A DNA stretch of 39,936 bases, taken from contig JAAYTD010000060.1 of assembly GCA_012518115.1 (NCBI GenBank), positions 1-39,936 on the forward strand, written 5' to 3'. Positions within the stretch are counted from its first letter, which is position 1. The number at the start of each line of letters is the position of its first letter. The stretch is from Ignavibacteria bacterium. Its GTDB lineage: Bacteria > Bacteroidota > Ignavibacteria > Kapaibacteriales > UBA2268. Shown here piece by piece: positions 32,101 through 39,769 of the stretch. A program made the position numbers and the translations under genes. The notes under the pieces are model-generated. The model saw only the letters and a program-made list of their open reading frames with translations. It did no database searches and was not told the DNA's origin.

Positions 32101-32649
32101 AGACTGATTTTCTTAGAAAATCAAATTGCAGATTTAATGAACTCCGAAAAAACTTTAAGAGAAACAATTGAAGAAATAAATCAAATTGCAGAAAGTAATT
32201 TTATAAAAACTTTTAATCAAATAAGAATCAATTTTCAAAATTTATTTAAAAAATTATTCAATGAAGCTGGTGAAGCTGATATAAAGTTTGATATAAATGA
32301 CCCTTTAGAAAGTGAAATTAATATTATAGCAAAACCACCTAATAAACGCCCTAATTCTATAGAACAGTTATCGGGTGGTGAAAAAACTTTAACGGCAATA
32401 GCTTTGCTTTTTGCTATTTATCTTGTAAAACCATCACCATTTTGTATTTTAGATGAAATTGATGCTCCATTAGATGATGCAAATGTTGCAAGATTCTTAA
32501 AATTAATTCGTGATTTTAGCAATGACACTCAATTTCTTATTGTAACACATAATAAAACAACAATGTCTGCTGCTGATACTCTCTATGGAGTTACAATGCA
32601 AGAACCGGGCGTTTCAAAAATTACTGCAGTAAAACTTGATATGAAATAA
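29131..32649 (+). CDS. smc: Chromosome segregation ATPase SMC
   Basis: A 1172-residue SMC protein that loops and segregates DNA with ScpAB. The start is placed at the ATG giving MYLSKLDIVGFKSFA, the standard SMC N-terminus; the earlier ATG at 29086 lies inside the terminator hairpin. Walker A is GPNGCGKSN (31-39). Long Glu/Lys/Asn-rich coiled coils run from about 165 to 495 and 670 to 1000. They flank the hinge at about 500-660 (FLINNKSWNTKKQ...GGSISEGEIERIG). The C-terminal head has signature LSGGEKTLTAIALLFAI (near 1080) and Walker B FCILDEIDAPLDD. Length is normal. The coiled coils are unusually rich in Asn and Lys, following the low GC. No SD or clear promoter is visible. Confidence 0.96.
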   Translation: MYLSKLDIVGFKSFAQKTSLKFTKGISAIVGPNGCGKSNIVDAIRWVLGEQKTSVLRSDVMENVIFNGTKHRKPTSMAEVSLTIENNKNILPVEYQEVVVTRRLFRSGESEYLLNNVKCRLRDVIDLFMDTGLASDSYSVIELKMVEAILSGRGDDRRALFEEAAGIKKYKIQRRDANKRLNDVSQDLTRVNDLVDEVRKNVASLQRHAQKTRRYNVLNGEYRENETKLLAFQYNEFKQKSEIYDSEIKLINKDKIKNETELTDINLHLSKLKSDFNKVDEELKQQQHNELLLNKELASQKQTLAVSEEKLVKIDSDEGRLANEIKESNDKLEDTKNYIEQNKKNIDELQNTVSGNEENLKAIETDKEQNQQETNLARNEVSQIKQKLTTLQSNNSTCKLNISNNNSKISNFQKKIDNENQEKEKIQSDINAKDKELLGTNEKQKDFTETLVSLEKTLTKEKERQEKLQTELDAIRHQANEARNTLSNKKSSLSFFENLVDTSQTATFLINNKSWNTKKQILMLSEAIAVDEKFRSAIPVIISNNSDYFIVETKEEAEKAIQLLKQNKKGKSGFICLELTPNIPPPDKNIDGSLGYFSEIVRADDRLRNVLRLLFQGLIVTENSDNLNKLFAHKEVNAVVTLAGEYYHKSGAIRGGSISEGEIERIGKKEKIEKLQKEISNIEDELEKIEENRNKLNNELQSIDIQSITNQIRQLETDKRNFENQISQIKLNKQKLQNHYELIDKNIENYNNEIAELQKENQLNQKQSEEIEISISKTLTLLDEKNNILEEVEKKQNSLDVKVREFDIQLIKSKEELKTYKNEQDRLQKQLQNYSNTIENRKIELIQNKKSREDLKIIISQTTEDFNKNNVELEKLRSNCEFLADKKKNVQEQVEQAEASVNLCRKNYDKIIENLHQKEIKFNEVNTWLQHVIENAKNNYQLDIVENTVEIPEDFSEEETKQTLQTLKQKLNNLGNINFAAIEDFEKENERLIFLENQIADLMNSEKTLRETIEEINQIAESNFIKTFNQIRINFQNLFKKLFNEAGEADIKFDINDPLESEINIIAKPPNKRPNSIEQLSGGEKTLTAIALLFAIYLVKPSPFCILDEIDAPLDDANVARFLKLIRDFSNDTQFLIVTHNKTTMSAADTLYGVTMQEPGVSKITAVKLDMK

Positions 32650-32660
32650 ATTTCTATTTG

Positions 32661-32756
32661 TCGAATGTCGGGGCGTACCCAATACGCCCTACGAAGCGAC
32701 GGGGTAGTTTTTGGAAACGGAAGTCGGAAGTCGGTAGTCTATTAAAAAATTAACAT
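32661..32756. repeat. Extragenic repeat block E
   Basis: GGGCGTA-CCCAA-TACGCCC (32671-32689) forms a 7-bp stem. It is followed by GACGGGGTAG, heptamers GGAAACG-GAAGTCG-GAAGTCG, and GTAGTCTATTAAAAAATTAA. The last 20 bases are identical to 21197-21216 in block B. The module order matches block B and, inverted, block A. Confidence 0.8.
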
Positions 32757-32770
32757 AATATCAAAAAAAA

Positions 32771-32805
32771 CAGTTGTTTCTGGAAAATGAAACAACTGCT
32801 TTTTT
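32771..32805. terminator. Bidirectional terminator between smc and the repeat lipoprotein
   Basis: CAGTTGTTTC (32771-32780) pairs perfectly with GAAACAACTG (32789-32798) around an 8-base loop. It is preceded by an eight-A run (plus-strand bases 32763-32770) and followed by C and six T, so it can terminate in both directions. Confidence 0.85.
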
Positions 32806-32830
32806 GTTAGAAAATCTACGTTTTTCTTAT

Positions 32831-34030
32831 CTAGCGCCTAGCGCCGCCCGATGTACGAGTTGAACTGTTTGATCTACTACTACTTGAACTCGAACTTGAA
32901 CGAGGAGTACTAGAAGGAGCGCTACTGCGACTTGGTGTAGAATAGCTACTACCACGAGAACTTTCACGGCTTGGAGCAGAATAGCTACTACCACGAGAAC
33001 TTTCACGGCTTGGAGCAGAATAACTACTTCTGTTGCCACGAGTAGAGCTCTCACGGCTTGGCGAAGAACTGCCTCCGCGAGTAGGAGTACTCTCACGACT
33101 TGGCGAAGAACTGCTACCACGAGTACTTTCCCGGCTTGGTGAAGAACTGCTACCGCGAGTTGAAACACCTCCTTCGCGACTTGGTGAAGAACTGCCACCA
33201 CGAGTGGAAACACCTTCATCACGACTTGTTGTAGAACTACCACGAGTGGAAACGCCCTCACGACTTTTTTCTACATCGCGAGTTTTAATTTCATTGCTGC
33301 CTGTTGTTCGTACATTTACAGATGTACGTGTTGTTGTTCTTGCATCTTCACGTTCACCTGCCGAATAGCCAGCACGTGATGTTCCACTGCTGCGACCTCC
33401 ATCTTCACGTATACCTGAACTTCTCATAGATTCATAGTTTCCAGAATTTACGCCTATTGTACGATAGGAGGAACGCGGTTTTGCTACATAATCACGATAG
33501 CTCGGCTGATAGTAATAGCCATCATAATAACCATCATAATATCCGTTATGATAGCCATAATAATAACCATCATAGTATGAACCATAATAATATGGTCTAT
33601 GATAATAAGCATAGTATGGATAATGATAGTTATAACGATAATATGGATGATACCAAGTATAGTAATACCAAGGATCATACCAGCCCCAACCTACAGATAC
33701 ATAAAACCTTGACCAGCCCCAATATGGATAATAATTCCAATATGGGTAATTACTATAAACATTTGAATTGTAATAATTATTTATAATAGTCTTGTTTTCT
33801 TGCTCTGTTGTATCTGTATAGAAAATGTCTGTTCCTATTATTCCGCCACCGCCACCATAATAATTTGTTTCTGATACTTCGACTTCATAAACAATCGTTT
33901 TATCGTCTTGTTTATCTTTTTTCTTCGCAGAGTTATTATATCCGAAGTAATCTTGCTTGTATTCACTATTACTTGTTGCACAGCCTGAAATTATCAATGC
34001 AAATAAAGTGAAAAGTAAAATTTTTTTCAT
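32831..34030 (-). CDS. Repeat-rich lipoprotein (Tyr/Gly/His then Ser/Arg)
   Basis: A 399-residue predicted lipoprotein: signal peptide MKKILLFTLFALIISGC with lipobox-like ISGC (C17). Residues 18-60 are charged. About 60-180 is extremely Tyr/Trp/Gly/His-rich, with YYDGYYYGYHNGYYDGYYDG-type repeats. About 205-399 is Ser/Arg/Gly/Thr-rich and built of about eight degenerate units of 12-16 residues around TRGSSSSPSRES (about 250-385), ending in a Ser run and GGARR. There are no catalytic motifs. It is likely disordered and very basic at the C-terminus. An unusually good SD (GGAGG) precedes it, suggesting high expression. It could be a surface or matrix protein that binds polyanions or metals, but this is speculation. 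The gene is the last on its strand before the smc terminator. Confidence 0.82.
   Translation of the reverse strand: MKKILLFTLFALIISGCATSNSEYKQDYFGYNNSAKKKDKQDDKTIVYEVEVSETNYYGGGGGIIGTDIFYTDTTEQENKTIINNYYNSNVYSNYPYWNYYPYWGWSRFYVSVGWGWYDPWYYYTWYHPYYRYNYHYPYYAYYHRPYYYGSYYDGYYYGYHNGYYDGYYDGYYYQPSYRDYVAKPRSSYRTIGVNSGNYESMRSSGIREDGGRSSGTSRAGYSAGEREDARTTTRTSVNVRTTGSNEIKTRDVEKSREGVSTRGSSTTSRDEGVSTRGGSSSPSREGGVSTRGSSSSPSRESTRGSSSSPSRESTPTRGGSSSPSRESSTRGNRSSYSAPSRESSRGSSYSAPSRESSRGSSYSTPSRSSAPSSTPRSSSSSSSSRSNSSTRTSGGARR
32900..33260. repeat. Coding minisatellite in the lipoprotein gene
   Basis: Degenerate DNA repeats of about 36-45 bp with core CACGGCTTGG and variants CGCGACTTGG/CCCGGCTTGG run through the 3' part of the lipoprotein gene, each encoding one PSRES-TRGSSS unit. 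All copies keep the reading frame. The open antisense and alternative frames over this stretch (111 and 144 codons) result from the repeat composition. Confidence 0.75.
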
Positions 34031-34036
34031 TTCATA

Positions 34037-34041
34037 CCTCC
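34037..34041 (-). promoter_or_regulatory. Consensus Shine-Dalgarno before the repeat lipoprotein
   Basis: On the minus strand GGAGG lies 6 bases before the ATG (34030), within TTTTTGGAGGTATGAAATG. An upstream overlapping ATG (GTATGAA) is out of frame. SD motifs this good are rare in the window. Confidence 0.75.
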
Positions 34042-34085
34042 AAAAATATATATTCCTATTTTATTTATTCTTATATTATCTTCGT

Positions 34086-35178
34086 TTATAAAAGTAAATA
34101 CGCATTAATAAATTTATCTATATCGCCATCTATAACAGATTGTATATCTGTAACTTTTGTTTCCGTTCTATGATCATTAACCATTGTATATGGTTGAAAA
34201 GTATAGGAACGGATTTGACTTCCCCATTCAATTTTCTGTTTATTTCCTTCTAACTCATTTTTTTTACGTTCTTCTTCTTCTGCCTTTAGCTTATATAGAC
34301 GAGATTTCAACATTTTTATTGCACGTTCTTTATTTTGTAGTTGTGAGCGTTCTTGTTGGCAAGATACTATAATTCCCGTAGGAATATGATGTATCCTTAC
34401 TGCTGTTTCAACTTTATTTACATTTTGCCCACCAGCTCCTCCAGAGCGAAACGTATCCACTTGAATATCATCAGGATTTATTTCAATTTCTATATTTGTA
34501 TTTTCCAACATTGGATAAACAAAAACAGACGCAAAAGAAGTATGACGTTTTGCATTAGAATCAAACGGTGAAATCCGTACTAATCTATGAACACCCGTTT
34601 CACCTTTCAAATATCCATAAGCTAATTTACCACTTATTTCTAATGTACACGATTTTATTCCCGCTACATCTCCCAATATTTCATCTAACAACAAAACTTG
34701 ATATTTTTTACGTTCAGCCCAACGCACATACATTCTTTTCAGTATTTCAACCCAATCTTGTGCATCAACACCACCAGCTCCTGAATGTATCATCAATATA
34801 GCATTATTGTCATCATCTTTGTCCGATAATAAATTTTTTATTTCAAGCTCTTTAATAGCTTCTTCAGCCTTACTAATTTCTAAGTCTAATTCTTCTTCTA
34901 TTGATTTGTCATATTCTTCATTTGCAAGTTCCCATAAAGCTAAACAATCTCCTAATGTTTTATTTGTAGAATCAAATATATCTATCCAATCTTTAAGAGA
35001 ACTTATCTCCGCCATTATTTTTTGAGCTTTAGTAGCATTATCCCAAAAATTACTACTTTCACTTTGTTTTTTTTTATCAGCTAATAATTCAATCTTCTCA
35101 TCAATTTCAAAGGAACCTCCGCAATTGATTTAATCGCTCTTGTAATTTATCTATTTGTATTTTCTGCGTTTCTAACAT
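34086..35178 (-). CDS. prfB: Peptide chain release factor 2, made by programmed +1 frameshift
   Basis: Release factor RF2 (UGA/UAA) in two overlapping frames. The first, from ATG at 35178, encodes 23 residues ending LNQLRRFL and stops at TGA (35107-35109). Skipping the T gives GAA ATT GAT and continues for 340 residues to 34086, total 363, the normal RF2 length. The joined N-terminus (EIDEKIELL...[12 protein letters not shown]) aligns with the family. The body has the SPF stop-recognition tripeptide ([12 protein letters not shown]) and the GGQ loop ([15 protein letters not shown]). Seven bp separate it from ispD upstream. The shorter ATG ORF beginning [10 protein letters not shown] (35015) is a false start inside the second frame. 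Expression should be autoregulated by RF2 level. Confidence 0.95.
35106..35121 (-). promoter_or_regulatory. prfB: prfB programmed +1 frameshift site
   Basis: The minus strand reads CGG AGG TTC CTT TGA A. The SD-like GGAGG (35116-35120) is 3 bases from the CTT slippery codon (35110-35112) and the in-frame TGA (35107-35109). The geometry equals the E. coli site (SD-like run, 3-base spacer, CTT TGA). The base after TGA is A rather than the usual C. Confidence 0.93.
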
Positions 35179-35185
35179 TATGTTA

Positions 35186-35878
35186 TTACAATATTTTTCC
35201 TTCGGAAATTATTTTAGCATATTCTATATCAGTTTCTCGAGTTATTTTTAAATTACCATATTCCCCATCAACAACATATACTTTATAACCAAGAAACTCA
35301 ACAAATGAAGCCGAATCTGTTCCTTCGAAATTAGCTTGCTGCCCTTTTTTATAAGCATCTGTTACAATATCAGTCCAATAAGCTTGTGGCGTTTGAACAA
35401 GTACTAATTTATTTCTGTCAAGAGTTTTCTCTACAAATCCTTTATGATTTATTTCTTTAATAGTATCATTTATAGGTATGACAGGAATAGCTGCACCGTA
35501 CTCTTCCGCTGCATTAATTAATCTTTGTATTAAATTTAGACTTGCAAACGGTCTCACTGCATCATGAATTAGAGTAATTTCAGAATCTTGCACAATCTTA
35601 GATCTAAGAGCTGCAAAAACTGAATCTTGGCGCTGCTTGCCACCTATTATAATTTCCTTAACTTTTGTACAATTATATTTCTTAACAAGTTCTTCAGTAT
35701 ATGTAAATTTTTCAGTATGAACAGCAATAACAATATCTTCTACATCATCTATTTTGTCAAATAACTTTATTGTTTTTATTAAGATAGGCTCACCGTCTAT
35801 TTCAATATATTGCTTTGGCACATCACCGCCAAATCTTGTACCAACACCTGCAGCTGGAATTATTACGGAAGTTTTCAT
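35186..35878 (-). CDS. ispD: 2-C-methyl-D-erythritol 4-phosphate cytidylyltransferase
   Basis: A 230-residue IspD of the MEP isoprenoid pathway, forming CDP-methylerythritol from MEP and CTP. The nucleotide-binding N-terminus PAAGVGTRFGGDVPKQY (8-24) is intact, with IIGGKQRQDSVFAAL, LIHDAVRPFAS, PVIPINDTIKEI, LVQTPQAYW and GTDSASFVEFLGYKVYVVDGEYGNLKITR following in family order. Length is normal. It sits 16 bp after the small PHA-region-like gene and 7 bp before prfB, so the three probably form one minus-strand transcript. There is no fused IspF domain. Confidence 0.95.
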   Translation of the reverse strand: MKTSVIIPAAGVGTRFGGDVPKQYIEIDGEPILIKTIKLFDKIDDVEDIVIAVHTEKFTYTEELVKKYNCTKVKEIIIGGKQRQDSVFAALRSKIVQDSEITLIHDAVRPFASLNLIQRLINAAEEYGAAIPVIPINDTIKEINHKGFVEKTLDRNKLVLVQTPQAYWTDIVTDAYKKGQQANFEGTDSASFVEFLGYKVYVVDGEYGNLKITRETDIEYAKIISEGKIL

Positions 35879-35894
35879 TTTTTAGGTTTTGTCA

Positions 35895-36188
35895 TTAAAT
35901 AATATTTTTCTCTTCTAATTTCAAAAATTCTTGATCAAGAGTTGATTCTATTTTAGATTGTATCATAGAACCAGCAAAATTAAGTTTTATAAAAATATTT
36001 ACCATATAATCTAAAACTTCTACGTGTCCATCTCCTATTTTTGACATGAAACATAATTTATTTCCTTGCCACTCAAGTTTATCAATAACTGCATTTAAGA
36101 TAGGCAATTCTCTTAAAAATTTTTCAATAATTTGCTTTGTTTCTTGTGCTGTAAATTTTGTTTTAAAAGTTTTTTGTATAACTGACAT
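35895..36188 (-). CDS. Polyhydroxyalkanoic-acid-system-like small protein
   Basis: A 97-residue protein resembling the PHA_gran_rgn family (polyhydroxyalkanoic acid system protein): TAQETKQIIEKFLREL helix, then strands LEWQGNKLCFMSKIGDGHVEVLDYMVNIFIKL, then AGSMIQSKIESTLDQEFLKL. The helix-strand-strand-helix layout and the W-x-G-N-x-L-x-F and G-x-V-x-V positions fit. No PHA synthase or phasin is present here, so a granule role is unproven. It is first of the run with ispD and prfB. The family call is moderate; that it is a real gene is likely from spacing and composition. Confidence 0.6.
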   Translation of the reverse strand: MSVIQKTFKTKFTAQETKQIIEKFLRELPILNAVIDKLEWQGNKLCFMSKIGDGHVEVLDYMVNIFIKLNFAGSMIQSKIESTLDQEFLKLEEKNII

Positions 36189-36231
36189 TTTGTTAACTAA
36201 AATTATTAAATTTATAAAATAAATATAGCAA

Positions 36232-36289
36232 ATATATTGTTAAACTTCAACGTATAGAGAAAAACTAAATTAAATATATAACAATATAT
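36232..36289. repeat. 11-bp inverted repeat between ferritin and the PHA-like gene
   Basis: ATATATTGTTA (36232-36242) is repeated inverted as TAACAATATAT (36279-36289), 36 bases apart, in the 130-bp gap. There is no U-tract. It could be a weak terminator for ferritin, an operator for the downstream genes, or chance in AT-rich sequence. Confidence 0.4.
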
Positions 36290-36318
36290 GTTTATATATC
36301 TTAATACAAACTAATACA

Positions 36319-36822
36319 TTATTCCTGCACTGGTTCTGTCTGCCTTGTAGCTAGTTCTTTGTCAAACATAAACAAAGCAGGTTTATGTTCACCTATCATT
36401 TTCAATCTTTCACAAATATCCGAAACTGTTTCTTCTTCTTCTATTTGCTCATCAACAAACCATTGTATCAATGTACGCGAAGCATAATCTTTTTCTTCTT
36501 CTATAATAGTAGCAATTTCATGAATCCAAGCAGTTACCTTTTTTTCATGATCCAAAGCAGCTTCAAAAGCTTCTAAAACACTGTTGAAATTTGCTTCTGG
36601 CTGTTCTATTGGTAACAAAGTAACAGTACCACCACGTGAAAAAACGAAATCATATAGTTTCATTGCATGCGTTTGTTCTTCTTTTGCTTGTTCACGCATC
36701 CAACTTGCAAATCCTTTAAGACTTAATGTTTCATAATAAGCAGATATTGCTAAATATAAATATGCAGCATAAAATTCACGATTAATTTGAGTGTTCATAG
36801 CACTCATAACTCTTTTATTCAT
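36319..36822 (-). CDS. ftnA: Bacterial non-heme ferritin
   Basis: A 167-residue ferritin that oxidises Fe(II) and stores Fe(III) in a 24-subunit shell in the cytoplasm. It has the four-helix bundle pattern: INREFYAAYLYLAISAYYE (helix A, E16), WMREQAKEEQTHAMKLYDF (helix B, E49 and H52), HEKKVTAWIHEIATIIEEEKD (helix C, E93), and FVDEQIEEEETVSDI (helix D, Q126/E129). These are the ferroxidase positions of FtnA-type ferritins. Length fits. There is no heme-binding Met typical of bacterioferritin. It appears monocistronic; no Fur box could be recognised confidently. Confidence 0.94.
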   Translation of the reverse strand: MNKRVMSAMNTQINREFYAAYLYLAISAYYETLSLKGFASWMREQAKEEQTHAMKLYDFVFSRGGTVTLLPIEQPEANFNSVLEAFEAALDHEKKVTAWIHEIATIIEEEKDYASRTLIQWFVDEQIEEEETVSDICERLKMIGEHKPALFMFDKELATRQTEPVQE

Positions 36823-36918
36823 TATTCTATCAATTAAATTTGTTAAACATACTTAAGTTATATATTTTGCTAATATACGTATTTTTTAGAAATATATTAC
36901 ATTTTTTGTAAAATAATT

Positions 36919-39021
36919 CTATAATTTATTAATAACTTCAAGTATATCATTTCCATATTTTTCTATCTTAACCTTTCCAATTCCATAGATCTTAGATAAT
37001 TCTTTTATGTTTTGCGGCATTTGCTCAACTAAAGTAAACAATGTTTTTTTCGGTAGCACCATATAAAGCGGTATGTTTTCTTTAGAAGCTATTTCATATC
37101 GCCAAGCAATTAAATTTTCATATACCTCGCTCTGTTCTTCCGTTAAAATTTGACTAGGCACATAGCTAGATTTCTTGTTGAATTTCATAGAAAAATTAGA
37201 ATTAAAATTAGTAATAATTTTTAAGTAATTTTCTACTGAAAATCCATTTAACGTTTCAGCAAAAAGTTCTATTTTTTGCATCAAAATAAACTCAAATTTC
37301 TCCAAAGCATTTAATAACTTCTTTTTTATCTCTTGGTTATCAGTATCAAAATATAAATTTCTTATTTTTTTGTAAAAAATCTCGTTAAAATTATTACTAT
37401 AATACTCTGAAGCTTTCTTTACTCTCTCTTGCAAAATAGCATTATTCTCACAATCTTCATTTCCTTGTAGAATCTTCGTTAATTGTATTGCGAATTTATC
37501 ATTTACACTAAATATATTTTCTTCTGCTTCTTTAGTAATTTCTTCAAAAATATGCACGAAATCCGCTTCAAATTTACTTGTGTTTTCATTGTAAATTTTC
37601 TTTAAACGATAAAATACTTGTCGCAATTCATTAAAATTAAATTGATCAAAAATAAGTTCTTTTTGATAATCAATTTTACTTTGATGCAAACAATTGACAC
37701 TTGGTTCGTTTTCTTGCATTTGCTTATCAAATTCTTTGATATTAGCATCTAGTTTTATACTTGAAGAAGGAAATTTTGTTGTAAGTACTATACCTTCTAA
37801 TGTCTTACAGCGACTTAAAGCTACATAAATTTGACCTGCTGCAAACGAATTTCCAATATCAATAATTGCTTTATTGAAAGTAAGACCTTGACTTTTATGT
37901 ATAGTAATTGCCCAAGCTAGCTTCAACGGATATTGCTCAAATGTGCCAATAATTTCCTCTTCAATTCCATTTGTTTCGGGATTAACAATATAGCGAATAT
38001 TTTTCCACGTACTTGAAAAAACATGTATTTCTTCCTTGTCTTCTTCACATTTTACAATAATCGTCTCATCATCTAAGTACGTTATTTTCCCAATCTTACC
38101 ATTATAATATAACTTTTCATAGGACGGATCGTTTTTTATAAACATCACTTGAGCTCCTAGCTTTAACTTCAATTCTTTTTCAGTAGGAAACATATATTCA
38201 GGAAAATCATCTTCTATTTTTGCTTCAAATGATATTTCTAAAGAACTTAGTTCATCTAATCTTTTCTCGTTTATAGCTAATGCTTTTGCATTATGAGTTG
38301 TTAAAGTAATATATCCCTCATCTTCATCAGGTTGAAAATCAGCTAAGTATCGTGAATTTAACAAATTAATAGATTCTTGAGAAAGATTATTATTTCTAAT
38401 TTCGCCAAGAACTTCTATAAATTTTTGATTAGTTTGCCTGTATATTTTTTTCAATTCAATTGTCTTAAATGTTGCTTGCCGTAAAGCTTTACTATAAAAG
38501 AAATAAGGAGCTTGATAGTATTTCTCTAAAATTTCCCAATCATCATTCTTCACTACAGGCGCTAGTTGATGTAAGTCTCCTATCATAAGAAGTTGTACCC
38601 CACCAAAAGGCGCATTGTTATATCGATACTTTCTCAAAACATGATCTACAGCATCTAATAAATCAGCGCGAACCATACTTATTTCATCAATAACAAGCAA
38701 ATCTAAACTTCTGATTATTTTTATTTTCTGCCGATTTAATTTATACTTATCAAATTCATCTTCTTGAGAATCAGAATTATTTTTAGGTAAAAACGGTGAA
38801 AAAGGTAACTGAAAAAATGAATGTATTGTAACACCTCCGGCATTTATAGCTGCAACTCCTGTAGGTGCAACAACGATCATTCTTTTTACTTGATTAGTTT
38901 TTAATGTTTTTAAAAAAGTAGTTTTTCCCGTTCCTGCCTTTCCTGTTAAAAATAAATTATTGTTCGTAAATTGAATAAACTCTCTTGCTAATTTTAATTC
39001 ACTATTTTCAATATATTCCAT
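36919..39021 (-). CDS. PIF1-like superfamily 1B helicase with C-terminal HRDC domain
   Basis: A 700-residue ATP-dependent DNA helicase of the PIF1/RecD-like SF1B group. Walker A GKAGTGKTT (27-35) and motif Ia VVAPTGVAAINAGGVTIHSFF are typical of PIF1. Walker B is LLVIDEISMVRADL (about 107-120), followed by GGVQLLMIGDLHQLAPVV and the late helicase motif AWAITIHKSQGLTFNKAIID then YVALSRC. About 430-615 is a helical linker with no recognised domain. The last 75 residues form an HRDC domain (AWRYEIASKENIPLYMVLPKKTL onward, ending LSKIYGIGKVKIEKYGNDIL). This architecture is common in Bacteroidota. It probably unwinds G4 or R-loop substrates in replication and repair. It lies 36 bp downstream of trmH. 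Confidence 0.92.
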   Translation of the reverse strand: MEYIENSELKLAREFIQFTNNNLFLTGKAGTGKTTFLKTLKTNQVKRMIVVAPTGVAAINAGGVTIHSFFQLPFSPFLPKNNSDSQEDEFDKYKLNRQKIKIIRSLDLLVIDEISMVRADLLDAVDHVLRKYRYNNAPFGGVQLLMIGDLHQLAPVVKNDDWEILEKYYQAPYFFYSKALRQATFKTIELKKIYRQTNQKFIEVLGEIRNNNLSQESINLLNSRYLADFQPDEDEGYITLTTHNAKALAINEKRLDELSSLEISFEAKIEDDFPEYMFPTEKELKLKLGAQVMFIKNDPSYEKLYYNGKIGKITYLDDETIIVKCEEDKEEIHVFSSTWKNIRYIVNPETNGIEEEIIGTFEQYPLKLAWAITIHKSQGLTFNKAIIDIGNSFAAGQIYVALSRCKTLEGIVLTTKFPSSSIKLDANIKEFDKQMQENEPSVNCLHQSKIDYQKELIFDQFNFNELRQVFYRLKKIYNENTSKFEADFVHIFEEITKEAEENIFSVNDKFAIQLTKILQGNEDCENNAILQERVKKASEYYSNNFNEIFYKKIRNLYFDTDNQEIKKKLLNALEKFEFILMQKIELFAETLNGFSVENYLKIITNFNSNFSMKFNKKSSYVPSQILTEEQSEVYENLIAWRYEIASKENIPLYMVLPKKTLFTLVEQMPQNIKELSKIYGIGKVKIEKYGNDILEVINKL

Positions 39022-39057
39022 TGTTTTTTACCACTTATTTTTCTACAAGCTACTTAT

Positions 39058-39669
39058 TTATTTTAAGAGCCAATTTTTTAACATTTGGTTTAATTCCACT
39101 GCCGACAATTCAGAGCTTTCAAACTTATTTGCTTTCATACGCTGCCTGAAAGCTTCGTAAACACTTACCGCACAAGCTACAGAAATATTTAAGGATTGAA
39201 TAATTCCTATCTGTGGAATCAAGAAATTACCATCAGCTAGATGAGTAGCTTTTTCAGAAACTCCTGAATGTTCATTCCCAAAAACAAGAGCTATATTTTG
39301 TGTTAAGTCCATATCATATAACGAGATAGATTTTTCATCTAATTTTGTTGTGAAAATTTTTTTATTTTCACTTCTCAAAACTTCATAACATTCTTCTATA
39401 TTATTAAATCTTCTTTGTTCTACCCATTTACGAGCGCTAGCAGAACTTGCTTCTCCCATTTTAGGAAACTCTTGTCCACTATGATAAACAAGACAAACAT
39501 CAAGTATTCCGACAGCATCACAACTTCTCAAACATGCAGAAACATTATGTGGATCACTTATATTCTCCATAACTACAGTTATACTTTTTTGTCTTTTTTC
39601 CAATACTTTTTTTAACTTCTCAACTCTTTCTTTTGTACCGAAGTTATATATTTCCTTATCAACTTCCAT
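39058..39669 (-). CDS. trmH: tRNA/rRNA 2'-O-ribose methyltransferase, TrmH type
   Basis: A 203-residue SPOUT methyltransferase. Motif 1 is ENISDPHNVSACLRSCDAVG (35-54) with the conserved Asn and Arg, motif 2 is ALVFGNEHSGVSEKA, and motif 3 is IPQIGIIQSLNISVACAVSVYEAFRQR, forming the SAM-binding knot. The N-terminal helix RVEKLKKVLEKRQKSITVVM closely follows TrmH, which makes 2'-O-methylguanosine at tRNA position 18, so Gm18 is the likely product. Related RlmB enzymes carry an extra N-terminal RNA-binding domain that is absent here. It lies 36 bp upstream of the helicase gene and is isolated from the T9SS gene by a terminator. Confidence 0.88.
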   Translation of the reverse strand: MEVDKEIYNFGTKERVEKLKKVLEKRQKSITVVMENISDPHNVSACLRSCDAVGILDVCLVYHSGQEFPKMGEASSASARKWVEQRRFNNIEECYEVLRSENKKIFTTKLDEKSISLYDMDLTQNIALVFGNEHSGVSEKATHLADGNFLIPQIGIIQSLNISVACAVSVYEAFRQRMKANKFESSELSAVELNQMLKNWLLK

Positions 39670-39709
39670 TATATTATATTTTTCTATTTTTTATAATCTT
39701 GATTAAAAA

Positions 39710-39739
39710 AAGCCCACCAGAACTTATCCCGATGGGCTT
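39710..39739 (-). terminator. Terminator of the downstream-truncated T9SS gene
   Basis: AAGCCCA (39710-39716) pairs with TGGGCTT (39733-39739); on the minus strand the stem extends by a T-G and a C-G pair and is followed by a TTTTTTT run. It lies 31 bp past the T9SS gene stop and before trmH. Confidence 0.82.
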
Positions 39740-39769
39740 ATAGTTTTTTTTATAAGTTAAGTTGTGTTG

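Noticed and set aside
32827-33368. 144- and 111-codon ORFs overlapping the lipoprotein gene in other frames
   Set aside because: They are open only because the Ser/Arg minisatellite lacks stops in several frames. The lipoprotein frame has a signal peptide, lipobox and SD.
33457-33786. 109-codon His/Asn-rich plus-strand ORF
   Set aside because: It is the antisense of the Tyr-rich tract of the lipoprotein gene, and its composition follows directly from that repeat.
34086-35015. RF2 as a 309-residue N-terminally truncated protein starting at 35015
   Set aside because: The missing N-terminus is present upstream through a classic frameshift site, so the gene is intact.
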